From: RGIG9041 sp045593905
GTDB taxonomy: Bacteria > Bacillota > Clostridia > Oscillospirales > QAKW01
Direction of reading: 5' to 3'
DNA length: 17,735 bases
NCBI GenBank assembly: GCA_045593905.1
Contig: JAZNXL010000033.1
Coordinates: forward strand, 1-17,735
A program made the translations under genes and the position numbers. The notes beneath the pieces were generated by a model. It worked only from the letters and a program-made list of their open reading frames with translations, was not told where the DNA came from and did no database searches. How positions within the stretch are numbered: position 1 is the stretch's first letter; every line of letters starts with the position of its first letter. Of this stretch, positions 8,369-16,226 are shown in pieces.

Positions 8369-9910
8369 TTACTCCTCATATAAAATATCATTTGCATTAT
8401 TTAAAAATTCATTAAAAATATCATCGTTATTTTGTTGTGTAGGTTTTTCGTCTAAAAACGATACAAAATATGATTTACCGGTTGCTTGTTCTGCCGCTTT
8501 TTTTATAAGTGCCATATTATCAGGCAGCGATAGCATTGAATAAGCAAGGTCATTTTTAGAACAATGTATTATGATTGCATCATCATTTACTGATGCTGTA
8601 AGCGTATTCATAATTGCAGCGGCTGAATTAGCGCCGTATGCAAACATAATATCAATTATTTTCTGCCAAAAGTCACACTTGTCACCTTTTTGAACAACTA
8701 CGGGTACCGACTCGGTTTTTGCAGGCTCAGGCTTTGGTGTAGGCTTTGGCGTTTTAACAGCACTTGGGGATACACCTACAAGTTCAAGTCTTGAAAGTCT
8801 TGCATTTAAATCATCGTAGTCGCCGCCAACGCTCTCGTTTGTAAGACGAATAAGAGTGATTTCAGCCATAATGTGTTTGTCTTTAAACTTGTTTACATCG
8901 TAAATGCCGTTTTGTAGAACCTTAACGCATCTAACAATTTCTTCAAGCGTATAAAGCTTGCAAAGTTCTTTAAGTTGCTCAATTTTTTCGCTATCGTAAG
9001 CTAAAAGGCTTATCGGATTTTTAGAAAGTTTTATTACAATAAGGTCACGGTAATAAGAGCAAAGCTCCGAAAATAGCGAAAGAGCATCTTTTGAGTTTCT
9101 TCTGCACTCAGAGTAAAACTCCAATACCGCATCGGTATCTTTATTTGCAACAGCAACAAGAATTTGAGAAATTTGAGTATAAGGACAAAGGCCTACTGTT
9201 TTTTCAACAACCTCTAACGAGATGGTCTGATTTGAGTTAATACATCTGTCTAAAATAGACAAGGCATCACGCATTGCACCGTCAGCAAGACGAGAAACAA
9301 GCTTTGCCGCGTCCTCTTGTAAAGTAATTTCTTCTTTGTTTGCAACATATTCAAGGCGTTTTTTAATATCGTCGTTAGTAATGCGCTTAAAGTCAAAACG
9401 TTGGCAACGCGATAATATTGTTTGCGGAACCTTGTGAATTTCGGTAGTAGCAAAAACAAAAATTATATGCGCCGGCGGTTCTTCAAGCGTTTTAAGTAGA
9501 GCATTAAACGCTTGATTACTGAGCATATGTACCTCGTCAATAATATAGACCTTATACTTTGCCGAAGCAGGTGTAAACATTACATCCTCGCGCAGCTCTC
9601 TAATGTTATCAACACCGTTGTTTGATGCAGCATCAATTTCAAAAACATCAACAGAGCTACCGTTCAACATAGCCTTGCAGGTATCGCATTCGTTACAGGG
9701 GTTACCGTTTTGCGGGTTTTCGCAGTTAACAGCGCGCGCAAAAATTTTAGCACAGCTTGTCTTACCCGTTCCCCGTGTACCTGTAAACATATATGCATGA
9801 GAGGTTTTATTACTAATAATTTGATTTTTAATTGTTTCTACAACGTGCTCTTGACCTACAACGTCGTCAAAGCGAAGAGGTCGGTATTTTCTATAAAGAG
9901 CCTGATACAT
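8369..9910 (-). CDS. dnaX: DNA polymerase III subunit gamma/tau
   Basis: A 513-residue clamp-loader ATPase subunit that helps load the beta clamp and couples the polymerases at the fork. It contains Walker A GTRGTGKT (44-51), zinc-binding cysteines C63, C72, C75 and C78, Walker B DEVH (125-128) and the sensor SRC (167-169). A proline/lysine-rich linker (around 385-398) leads to a C-terminal domain resembling the polymerase-binding region of tau. The C-terminal part is fairly short. No slippery A-run was seen where some bacteria frameshift to make gamma. The SD GGAGG (9917-9921) directly follows the U6 tract behind the SRP RNA, so no separate promoter fits between them; dnaX is presumably read from the SRP RNA promoter. 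Confidence 0.96.
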   Translation of the reverse strand: MYQALYRKYRPLRFDDVVGQEHVVETIKNQIISNKTSHAYMFTGTRGTGKTSCAKIFARAVNCENPQNGNPCNECDTCKAMLNGSSVDVFEIDAASNNGVDNIRELREDVMFTPASAKYKVYIIDEVHMLSNQAFNALLKTLEEPPAHIIFVFATTEIHKVPQTILSRCQRFDFKRITNDDIKKRLEYVANKEEITLQEDAAKLVSRLADGAMRDALSILDRCINSNQTISLEVVEKTVGLCPYTQISQILVAVANKDTDAVLEFYSECRRNSKDALSLFSELCSYYRDLIVIKLSKNPISLLAYDSEKIEQLKELCKLYTLEEIVRCVKVLQNGIYDVNKFKDKHIMAEITLIRLTNESVGGDYDDLNARLSRLELVGVSPSAVKTPKPTPKPEPAKTESVPVVVQKGDKCDFWQKIIDIMFAYGANSAAAIMNTLTASVNDDAIIIHCSKNDLAYSMLSLPDNMALIKKAAEQATGKSYFVSFLDEKPTQQNNDDIFNEFLNNANDILYEE

Positions 9911-9921
9911 CTAATACCTCC

Positions 9922-9952
9922 AAAAAATATGTGGCATAAAGTGAAACCACAC
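9922..9952 (-). terminator. 3' strand of the SRP RNA end helix plus U6 tract, possible leaky terminator
   Basis: The 3' strand of the terminal SRP RNA helix (9930-9952) is followed on the minus strand by AUA and six U residues (9922-9927), then at once by the dnaX ribosome binding site. It may act as an intrinsic terminator whose 5' arm lies about 250 bases upstream. It cannot be fully efficient if dnaX depends on the same promoter. Confidence 0.45.
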
Positions 9953-10233
9953 AACTCAGTTCGAATGTAAATAACTCGAGTTTAACGTAACACAAACTCA
10001 AAACAGGCGCATCGGTGGCACATACCAGGATTTGCTTAATGCTGCTCGGTTCCCCGCCTGACATGGTTCACAAACTGACATTGCACCGAACCTGTTTCTC
10101 AACATTTGTATTACGTGACTTACCAAGCTAAATAACACCCTCAGATGAGCATTCTTCCCTGCTATAGCGGATTGCAGGTTACAAGGTGCCGCTAAAACCC
10201 CGAATAGTGTGATTTCACTTTATGCCACAACTG
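9930..10233 (-). ncRNA. ffs: signal recognition particle RNA (large, Gram-positive type with Alu domain)
   Basis: About 300 bases with the hallmarks of the Bacillus scRNA type. The Alu domain near the 5' end contains the conserved stretch CCTGCAATCCGCT. The S domain has the Ffh-binding hairpin GTCAGGCGGGGAACCGAGC, whose GGAA tetraloop is at 10050-10053, followed by the conserved AGCAGC. The 5' and 3' ends pair: 9930-9952 against 10207-10229 gives 23 consecutive pairs including one G-U. The RNA pairs with Ffh to target membrane and secreted proteins. B. subtilis has the same scr-dnaX-ybaB-recR order. The 5' end is set from the promoter; both ends are uncertain by a few bases because processing cannot be seen. 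Confidence 0.95.
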
Positions 10234-10239
10234 ATTTGT

Positions 10240-10268
10240 ATTATATTATAGACTAATATTAATTTCAA
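10240..10268 (-). promoter_or_regulatory. promoter of SRP RNA (and probably dnaX-ybaB-recR-pgcA)
   Basis: TTGAAA (10263-10268) and TATAAT (10240-10245) on the minus strand are separated by 17 bases. The predicted start is near 10233, a few bases before the terminal helix of the SRP RNA. The -35 box begins only three bases after the stop codon of the upstream pseudo-ATPase gene. It is the only convincing promoter ahead of the dnaX group. Confidence 0.75.
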
Positions 10269-10271
10269 GCA

Positions 10272-12467
10272 TTATTTAGAAAAGGTTGAAACAAAGAATA
10301 TTGGAATAGACCACAAGAGCTGATAAATAAGCACCTGAACAGGCAGTGTAGATGACGGTTCCGAAAAGAAAAGTAAAAAGGTAATAAGCGGAACAGCCAA
10401 TATTGCCGAAAGCCTTGTAATAATCTTATTGGTTTTAAACGCAAACTGCATTGATTTGCATCCGTTAAGTGCCGCAGCAAGTCCTTTAATACCTGTATGT
10501 GAAATCAGGTGAGATGGGGTTTTATGCCTGAGTTCGAATTTATCAAAGCAATGTCTTGCAGTTCTGAATGAGATAATGTTAAACAAAGCTTTTTCTTTAG
10601 GTTTATAGGCATTAAAAAGAGTTTGCTCGTTTACGTTAGCATCACGTTCGGCAATACACACAGCAATTTGGTTTTTCTCACAAATATCAAACGCTTGTTT
10701 AATGCCGTGAGAAAGTGAGTATGTAAGTAAAAACACACCCATAAGCTTTCCATCGTAAGCGACAAATAAAACGTGCTTCGATTTTTGTTGATATAAAATT
10801 TCAAACTCGCTGTCATCAACATCAATACCGAAATGGTCCATCAAGTTTTTGTTTCCGACAACAAAAACCTTCGAGTGAATAAGACCTGAATAACCCATAG
10901 TATCGTGGTAATATATCTCGTCAATTCTAGGAATTGAAGAAATATCTTCAGAAAGCATATCCGAGAATAATTTATAAAGCGGACCTCCAACTTTTGAATA
11001 TAACGAATTTAAGTATATGATAACATTGTCAACGTCATTTTGACCGTATAATCTTATACCGTTAAGCGAGGCATTAAATACGTCAGCATCATCAACAATA
11101 AGAGTTTGAACATCTTTAAGTTCATTAGCACTAACGCTACCGATTATAACACCGCCAAACTTACGAGATTTATTAGAATTATTTTTAAGCGGTTGTGAAA
11201 ACGAATATGCAAAAAGGATTGGAAATGTAACACAAAACGAACTTAATAAATATATAATTGCAAGTTCAATGTTTTTAAAAACAACAAAGTTAACAATTGC
11301 AATAGCAATATCAAGTAAAAGTAAAATTGAAATCAGCCTTGATGAACAAGAATTAAAATCATCAAAACTCTTATCTATAAAGTTTGATATAAATTCGCTT
11401 TTAGAAGCGTAAACAATATCGGCATTACAGCCTGTTTCAAGCATAATATCGTTAACCGCTTCTTCGTTTGTAGGCTTATTGATTACACTCTTTTTACCAT
11501 CGGCCGAGGTAATTAAAAAGTTTTTATAAACTGTCTTTGCAACTGCTTTTTTTGAATAAATGTTAAAATAAACAAATAAAACATAAACAAAATCAAAGCA
11601 AATTACATCGCTAGGCGATGATTTTAGCAATGTAAATATATCGGTTAAAATAGTTAAAATCAAAATAACAAAAAGGCAAGCCTCTGTTGTAAACTTAAAC
11701 TTTGATAACGATTTTACACCAGCGATAATAGAATTAATGTTGACTATTGTCGCAAAAATAGAAATTCCCATTAACAAAACAGTATATATTTTAAAGTTTT
11801 GATTAGGGTTTAAAAACGAAAGCTTAATGAAAGAATTGTTAATGGCAAAAACCAACGCCGAGGCAACAGTTAAAATAAGAGTAAACATAAGCTTTGCCGA
11901 GGCCGAAGCATTAATTTTTTTAAGTTCTCTTATAATGTCGCTTCTATCTTCAATCTTTGTGTAGTCTTCGAGTTCTTCAGTAGGTTCTACAGGTTTAAAA
12001 AATTCTTCTTGGCCATCATCCTCTTCTTCTTTTCCACTTGCAAAAGAAACAAGAGAATCTTTAATATTCGCAGTTGATTTTTCTTTAATTGAATTAAAAG
12101 TATCAGTGTTAAAAAATCTTTTATTCTCAATTGGTGTATGAATCTCCTTGCCTACATTAACAGGCTCAGCTTGAGGTTGTTGTTCTTTTGGAGGCTCAAC
12201 CACACATTGTTCTTTTTTTGTTTGTTTTTCTGTTTTAATCGCATCAAAAGCACCACTCACAGAAAAACCGTCAGGGCGCTTTATTTCTTCATCGTTTTCA
12301 CTTTCTTGTTCAACGCTAACCTCAGCAGGTTGTTCATCAACAACCGCGGTTTTAGCATTACTTGAAAAGTCGTTTAAAACAGACTCAAGTGTTATCGATG
12401 ACTCACCTGATTGCGAATTGTTTGAATCAAGATATTCTTTTAAATCATCAAGATTAAATTTATCCAA
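10272..12467 (-). CDS. P1B-type P-ATPase-like membrane protein lacking catalytic motifs (predicted pseudoenzyme)
   Basis: This 731-residue protein has an acidic, probably disordered N-terminus (about 1-185). Six hydrophobic segments follow (about 192-209, 226-250, 262-281, 287-303, 377-396, 402-422), then a soluble region and two more (684-702, 710-727). That 6+2 layout is that of P1B heavy-metal ATPases. Retained landmarks are TLIVDDADVF (455-464) at the place of the DKTGT loop and a VGNKNLMDHFGI block (537-548) of the nucleotide domain. The key residues are gone: DKTGT reads DDADV, the membrane CPC reads CVT (412-414), the HP motif reads GP (495-496), and TGES, TGD and GDGxND are not recognisable. 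The A domain is unusually short. A TTG at 12467 is taken as start, ten bases after an AGGAG in rlmB, because no ATG is available until deep in the frame. Ion transport is unlikely; function unknown. Confidence 0.75.
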   Translation of the reverse strand: MDKFNLDDLKEYLDSNNSQSGESSITLESVLNDFSSNAKTAVVDEQPAEVSVEQESENDEEIKRPDGFSVSGAFDAIKTEKQTKKEQCVVEPPKEQQPQAEPVNVGKEIHTPIENKRFFNTDTFNSIKEKSTANIKDSLVSFASGKEEEDDGQEEFFKPVEPTEELEDYTKIEDRSDIIRELKKINASASAKLMFTLILTVASALVFAINNSFIKLSFLNPNQNFKIYTVLLMGISIFATIVNINSIIAGVKSLSKFKFTTEACLFVILILTILTDIFTLLKSSPSDVICFDFVYVLFVYFNIYSKKAVAKTVYKNFLITSADGKKSVINKPTNEEAVNDIMLETGCNADIVYASKSEFISNFIDKSFDDFNSCSSRLISILLLLDIAIAIVNFVVFKNIELAIIYLLSSFCVTFPILFAYSFSQPLKNNSNKSRKFGGVIIGSVSANELKDVQTLIVDDADVFNASLNGIRLYGQNDVDNVIIYLNSLYSKVGGPLYKLFSDMLSEDISSIPRIDEIYYHDTMGYSGLIHSKVFVVGNKNLMDHFGIDVDDSEFEILYQQKSKHVLFVAYDGKLMGVFLLTYSLSHGIKQAFDICEKNQIAVCIAERDANVNEQTLFNAYKPKEKALFNIISFRTARHCFDKFELRHKTPSHLISHTGIKGLAAALNGCKSMQFAFKTNKIITRLSAILAVPLITFLLFFSEPSSTLPVQVLIYQLLWSIPIFFVSTFSK

Positions 12468-12473
12468 AACAAG

Positions 12474-13217
12474 TTATCTCCTGTTCTTTGCTATTTCTTG
12501 CATCACAACAGATGCTGCAACTGATGCGTTAAGGCAAGGAACGTTTCCATACATTGGGATATTAACAACAAAGTCACATTTTGATTTGATAAGTTTGGAA
12601 ACACCTTTACCTTCACTACCTACAACAAGTCCAACAGCACCATCATAGTTTTGTTCATAATATGCGTTACTGCCATCCATATCGCAACAATAAATCCAAA
12701 CACCTTTTTCTTTAAGTTCCTCGATTGCAGAAACAAGGTTTGTAACCTTTGCAACAGGTAAGTAGTTAAGAGCCCCGCCTGCTGCTTTTTCAACCGAAGC
12801 AGTAAGACCAACCGCTCTGCGCTTTGAAATTACAACGCCATGTGCGCCAAAACACTCAGCCGAACGAATAATTGCGCCAAGGTTGTGCGGGTCAGCAATC
12901 TCATCAGCAATTATAATAAATGGTTTTTGATTTTTGCTTGAAGCGAGATTTAGTATATCATCGATTGTTGAGTACTCTTTAACAGCAACTACAGCAACCA
13001 CACCCTGATGATTTTCACCGGGGAATTTAATATCAAACTTAGAACCACTGAGTTTAATTATCGGAACTCTACTTTGCGAAGCTAAAGAAATTATTTTACC
13101 AACACTTCCGCCGGCACCTTCACTTACAAACAGCTTATCAATTTGTCGGTTAGCCTTTAGAGCTTCCATAACATTATTTCTGCCAAAAATAAAACCGGAA
13201 TTTGAATTTTCTAACAT
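12474..13217 (-). CDS. rlmB: TrmH/SpoU-family rRNA 2'-O-methyltransferase (RlmB-like)
   Basis: A 247-residue SPOUT methyltransferase expected to methylate the ribose of a guanosine in 23S rRNA (G2251 in E. coli). The N-terminal substrate-binding domain opens with GFIFGRNNVMEAL. The trefoil-knot domain shows motif 1 DPHNLGAIIRSAECFGA, motif 2 GLVVGSEGKGV and motif 3 IPMYGNVPCLNASVA, where a cysteine replaces the usual serine. An in-frame ATG at 13229 lacks an upstream SD. The ATG at 13217 has GGAG six bases before it and is preferred. The gene lies between the two pseudo-ATPase genes. Its TAA is in the same frame as the next gene, three codons before that gene's TTG. The related TrmH group could modify another RNA; the fold assignment is firm, the target less so. 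Confidence 0.9.
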   Translation of the reverse strand: MLENSNSGFIFGRNNVMEALKANRQIDKLFVSEGAGGSVGKIISLASQSRVPIIKLSGSKFDIKFPGENHQGVVAVVAVKEYSTIDDILNLASSKNQKPFIIIADEIADPHNLGAIIRSAECFGAHGVVISKRRAVGLTASVEKAAGGALNYLPVAKVTNLVSAIEELKEKGVWIYCCDMDGSNAYYEQNYDGAVGLVVGSEGKGVSKLIKSKCDFVVNIPMYGNVPCLNASVAASVVMQEIAKNRR

Positions 13218-13246
13218 TTTATTCTCCATATTTCGTCATTTTATTT

Positions 13247-13255
13247 ATTATAACA
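13247..13255 (-). promoter_or_regulatory. possible extended -10 promoter upstream of rlmB
   Basis: TGTTATAAT on the minus strand is a perfect -10 box (13247-13252) with a TGn extension, about 23 bases after its predicted start point from the rlmB ATG. No good -35 box is seen 16-18 bases upstream. It lies in the 55-base gap between the 792-aa pseudo-ATPase gene and rlmB, where no terminator is visible, so rlmB may be read from here and from upstream. Confidence 0.4.
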
Positions 13256-13272
13256 TATAAATAATAAATGTA

Positions 13273-15651
13273 CTACTTTAAAATAAGTTTTTTATATATA
13301 AAGTCAAACAAAAGCTTAAATCCTATTCCAAGCGCAACTGCAACAACTGCTAAACCAAAATTTATTGGCGTAATATTAAGTATAGCACCCATTGGTGTTG
13401 ACAAAATTATTGATAGTATCAAAGGAAATACCGCGCTTATTGCAGTAGATAAAAAGATATTCTTTTTACCATCAAAATCAATAAATAAATAAGTGATAAA
13501 TGAAATAACTAAAAACATCGCAGAAATTTGATAATTAAATATAAATTTCGATACAACACAAACAAAAATAAATAACAAAATAGAAAGTAATATGCTCGAG
13601 ACTGTTTTACTGCTCAAAGGATAATCACTATTGTTTTTTAGTGATATCTTTTTAAATGACACATTAAAATACATTCTCAAAAAGATAGCAAGTGGCACAC
13701 AAATAAAGAATAACAGCGCAAAAATTATAGGCGAAATTAGCAGTTCTTTATATAAAAGCGAGAATAACACACCAATTACATTATAAAAAGCAAACAAGAG
13801 GGTGCTTTTTTCAAAAAGTTGATTTAACAAATAGTTAGCTTTTCTCGTTTCGTAAAAAGATTCAAAAACCTTATAATCGCGGTCAATAACAATGTCGGCG
13901 TTTTTAAGTTCAAACTGATTATCAGTTTGAACTGCAAAATTTAAAACTTTATCATCATTTTTAGATTTGCAGCCAATAAACGCAGCAAAAAATCCGTGTT
14001 TTGATAAAAATGAAACGGTATTGTTTATATTGCCGTCAAAGTTTGTAATAGCATCAACATTTTTAACCTGTTCCTTAGTTAAACTAATAAAATCAGCAGC
14101 ACTAACAGCATTAACATTCAAATCGTCTTTTCCCGGGAAAAGAGTGATAACTTTAATTCCGCAATTATTTAATAGTTTAATTGAGTTATAAACACTATAA
14201 TCTTTACTTTTATTTACGCCAATAGCTCCAACAAGTGTAAAGTTATTAAGCTTAACAGATAAATCGCTAGGTATCTGGTCAACAGTTTTAATTGCTACCG
14301 CAAGAATTTCATTTGAGCGCTGAGATAATTTGCTTATGCTGTTATCAGAAAGAGAGTTGTTACATAATGCTACAACAGATGTATAGTTACCTACTGCGAA
14401 CAACGTGTTGGTTCCATCAAATGCCCTGGCGCAAACACGAATTCCTATGTCATCATAATCTTTGACCAATAAAGAAGGATAGAGCGACGATATTTCTTCA
14501 ATATTAATACCGCATTTATTTAGAATTCTATCGCACTTTTCAGCAATTCTATTATCTAAGCAAAGCGCAGTATACAAGAATGTTTTAACTGTTTTTTTAG
14601 AAACATCTGAAATATTATAAATTTTATCTTCACTGTCAACAAAAGATGATAACTCCACATCATCTTTATATAAAATAGAACTATCCAATAAAAGAACATC
14701 AACTTTGTTAATAGAGTTTATTTTATTAAATGATTTTAAATAAATGCCCTTTTTATTTAAATTTATATATGCTTTTTTATATATAATAAGCGAAATAGTT
14801 TTAATGTACCCAGAGAACATCAATGATAACATCAAAATTATAAAAGTAATTACAGACACGGCGTCTTGCGATATTAAACCGCAAACAACAGAAAATATCA
14901 GACAAAACAAAACAAAAATTGTAGAAAAAATTGTAGATATATCAATTATTTTAGAGTTAAATCTGCTTTGCCTTTTGTTTAAAACACCTGATTTTTCAGA
15001 ATAAACACGTGCACAAACATCAGTAACAACTATTTTTGCTTCACCATGAACAACGTAGCTACCACAAAAAACAGTATTATATAGTTGCGTCATAGGAACA
15101 TTGTCTTCTAAAATAATTCCTTGGCGCTTTGAACAAATATCTTTTCCACCTACATCTGTTTCGTCAGTTACCAAACCTTTAGAAGATATTATAACACCAT
15201 CAAATGGAATATAGTCACCTTTTTTAATAAGCACAATATCGCCATACATTATTTCGCATGACCTAATTGATATTTCATTACCATCTCTGATAACCGTAAG
15301 AATTGCACTTGAGTTTAAAAACGAATTATTAAGTTCTTTATTAACAAAATAATTAACAGTGAAAATTATAACCTGTGAAATAGCAAAAACACTAAAAAAA
15401 GCAAGAGAGTAATACAAGTAAGAAATATTTTTGGTAAAAAGCGCCGAAAGTGCATACGCAAGGCATACACAAATAAGCAAAACAAAGCATACAGGGTTTA
15501 TGGCAGTTGTTTTGTCTTTTACACTTTTAATTTGAACGTTGTAGCCACACTCATTAAATCGTTGTTGCGCTTGTTCTTTGGTAAGACCATTAACAAGATT
15601 GGTTTCTAATTCTTTTTCAAGAGCCTTGTTATCAAGCTGATAAAATTTCAT
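13273..15651 (-). CDS. P2-type P-ATPase-like membrane protein lacking catalytic motifs (predicted pseudoenzyme)
   Basis: A 792-residue protein with the full layout of a P2-type cation ATPase. It has an N-terminal cation-ATPase segment (NGLTKEQAQQRFNECGYN, 21-38), two helices, an A domain, two helices, P and N domains (294-610) and six C-terminal helices, giving ten in all. Landmarks align closely: VIRDGNEISIR with GDIVLIKKGDYIPFDG (120-152), KVDVLLLDSSIL (316-327), and ELKNADIVI (581-589). Every catalytic signature is changed. TGES reads VGGK (167-170), DKTGT reads DSSIL with only D323 kept, KGAPE reads GNYTS (421-425), TGD reads FPGKD (505-509), GDGxND reads GCKSKND (560-566), and the M4 PEG motif is absent. 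The frame is long and intact, so this is selection for a non-catalytic role rather than decay. Its ATG overlaps the gtrA-like stop as TAATG, with GGAGGGG inside that gene. Function unknown. Confidence 0.85.
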   Translation of the reverse strand: MKFYQLDNKALEKELETNLVNGLTKEQAQQRFNECGYNVQIKSVKDKTTAINPVCFVLLICVCLAYALSALFTKNISYLYYSLAFFSVFAISQVIIFTVNYFVNKELNNSFLNSSAILTVIRDGNEISIRSCEIMYGDIVLIKKGDYIPFDGVIISSKGLVTDETDVGGKDICSKRQGIILEDNVPMTQLYNTVFCGSYVVHGEAKIVVTDVCARVYSEKSGVLNKRQSRFNSKIIDISTIFSTIFVLFCLIFSVVCGLISQDAVSVITFIILMLSLMFSGYIKTISLIIYKKAYINLNKKGIYLKSFNKINSINKVDVLLLDSSILYKDDVELSSFVDSEDKIYNISDVSKKTVKTFLYTALCLDNRIAEKCDRILNKCGINIEEISSLYPSLLVKDYDDIGIRVCARAFDGTNTLFAVGNYTSVVALCNNSLSDNSISKLSQRSNEILAVAIKTVDQIPSDLSVKLNNFTLVGAIGVNKSKDYSVYNSIKLLNNCGIKVITLFPGKDDLNVNAVSAADFISLTKEQVKNVDAITNFDGNINNTVSFLSKHGFFAAFIGCKSKNDDKVLNFAVQTDNQFELKNADIVIDRDYKVFESFYETRKANYLLNQLFEKSTLLFAFYNVIGVLFSLLYKELLISPIIFALLFFICVPLAIFLRMYFNVSFKKISLKNNSDYPLSSKTVSSILLSILLFIFVCVVSKFIFNYQISAMFLVISFITYLFIDFDGKKNIFLSTAISAVFPLILSIILSTPMGAILNITPINFGLAVVAVALGIGFKLLFDFIYKKLILK
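13907..13933. repeat. 27-bp palindrome inside the 792-aa pseudo-ATPase gene
   Basis: Two 13-base arms (AGTTCAAACTGAT and its exact reverse complement) flank a single central base. It encodes part of AVQTDNQFELKN in the P domain. No U tract follows on either strand, so it does not look like a terminator. Confidence 0.85.
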
Positions 15652-16097
15652 TACTTTTCTCCCCTCCTTTGCTCAATTTTTTCATAAATCTTCAAAATAG
15701 AAATGTCGTTATAAACAAAAAACCTATTCAAAATATAATTAATTAATCCGGTTGTAAGCGTTGCAGGAATTTTAACAAGATATTCCCCAAACCAAATATG
15801 GTAAATTGAAATTATAGCAGGGCTTATCATAATCGCGATTGCGCATACAACCAAATATTTTGCAACCTCAATTCCGAGCGAATGTTTTTCGTTTCTGAAT
15901 GAAATATATCTATTAAACAAAAAACTACAACAAAGACCAACTGACATTGATATAGGCTGAATAAGTCTAAAGTCAATAGAAGCAAAGTTCAAAAGCAAAT
16001 AATAAACAGCGCAGTCAACACCCGCACTAAAAATTCCAGATGCTGCAAAGCTAATTAATTTATATAATTCTTTTTTTATTTTAAATAAATTTATCAT
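15651..16097 (-). CDS. GtrA-family membrane protein
   Basis: A 148-residue GtrA-like protein with four hydrophobic segments (about 13-36, 44-66, 78-98, 107-127) and the paired family signatures CSFLFNRYISF (57-67) and INYILNRFFVY (119-129). An aspartate, D28, lies in the first helix. GtrA proteins are proposed to flip or otherwise handle polyprenyl-phosphate-linked sugars for surface polysaccharide modification. The usual partner, a GT2 polyprenyl-phosphate glycosyltransferase, is not in this window. The ATG at 16097 has only a weak GGATG upstream. The stop overlaps the start of the 792-aa pseudo-ATPase gene by one base, and the last codons carry that gene's strong SD, so the two are very probably made together. 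Confidence 0.85.
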   Translation of the reverse strand: MINLFKIKKELYKLISFAASGIFSAGVDCAVYYLLLNFASIDFRLIQPISMSVGLCCSFLFNRYISFRNEKHSLGIEVAKYLVVCAIAIMISPAIISIYHIWFGEYLVKIPATLTTGLINYILNRFFVYNDISILKIYEKIEQRRGEK

Positions 16098-16127
16098 GCT
16101 TCACATCCAATAACAAATTATAAGAAT

Positions 16128-16156
16128 ATTATACATCATTCAACAAAAAAAGTAAA
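16128..16156 (-). promoter_or_regulatory. promoter of the gtrA-like / pseudo-ATPase operon
   Basis: On the minus strand TTTACT (16151-16156) and TATAAT (16128-16133) are separated by 17 bases. The predicted start near 16121 leaves about 24 bases before the gtrA-like ATG. A second TATAAT lies about a turn downstream. This is the divergent intergenic region with the 55-codon plus-strand gene. Confidence 0.55.
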
Positions 16157-16226
16157 CAAGAGAATAGTTGTATAATAATTAATTTTAAACAAAGAATATT
16201 AATAACAAAGTAAAGGAGAAAAAATA

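Noticed and set aside
8369..8800. Programmed frameshift in dnaX to make gamma
   Set aside because: No A-rich slippery heptamer with a downstream stop was found in the linker region, and the tau-length frame is continuous.
9603..9970. Two overlapping plus-strand open frames opposite dnaX
   Set aside because: They are antisense to conserved dnaX codons, and one runs into the SRP RNA region. No ribosome binding site or recognisable domain.
10230..10271. Terminator between the 731-aa gene and the SRP RNA
   Set aside because: No hairpin with a U tract is present. The space is taken up by the SRP RNA promoter.
10272..15651. Working metal or calcium pumps
   Set aside because: The overall fold fits, but the phosphorylation loop, TGES, TGD, GDGxND and membrane metal-site motifs are absent or altered in both proteins, so active transport cannot be supported.
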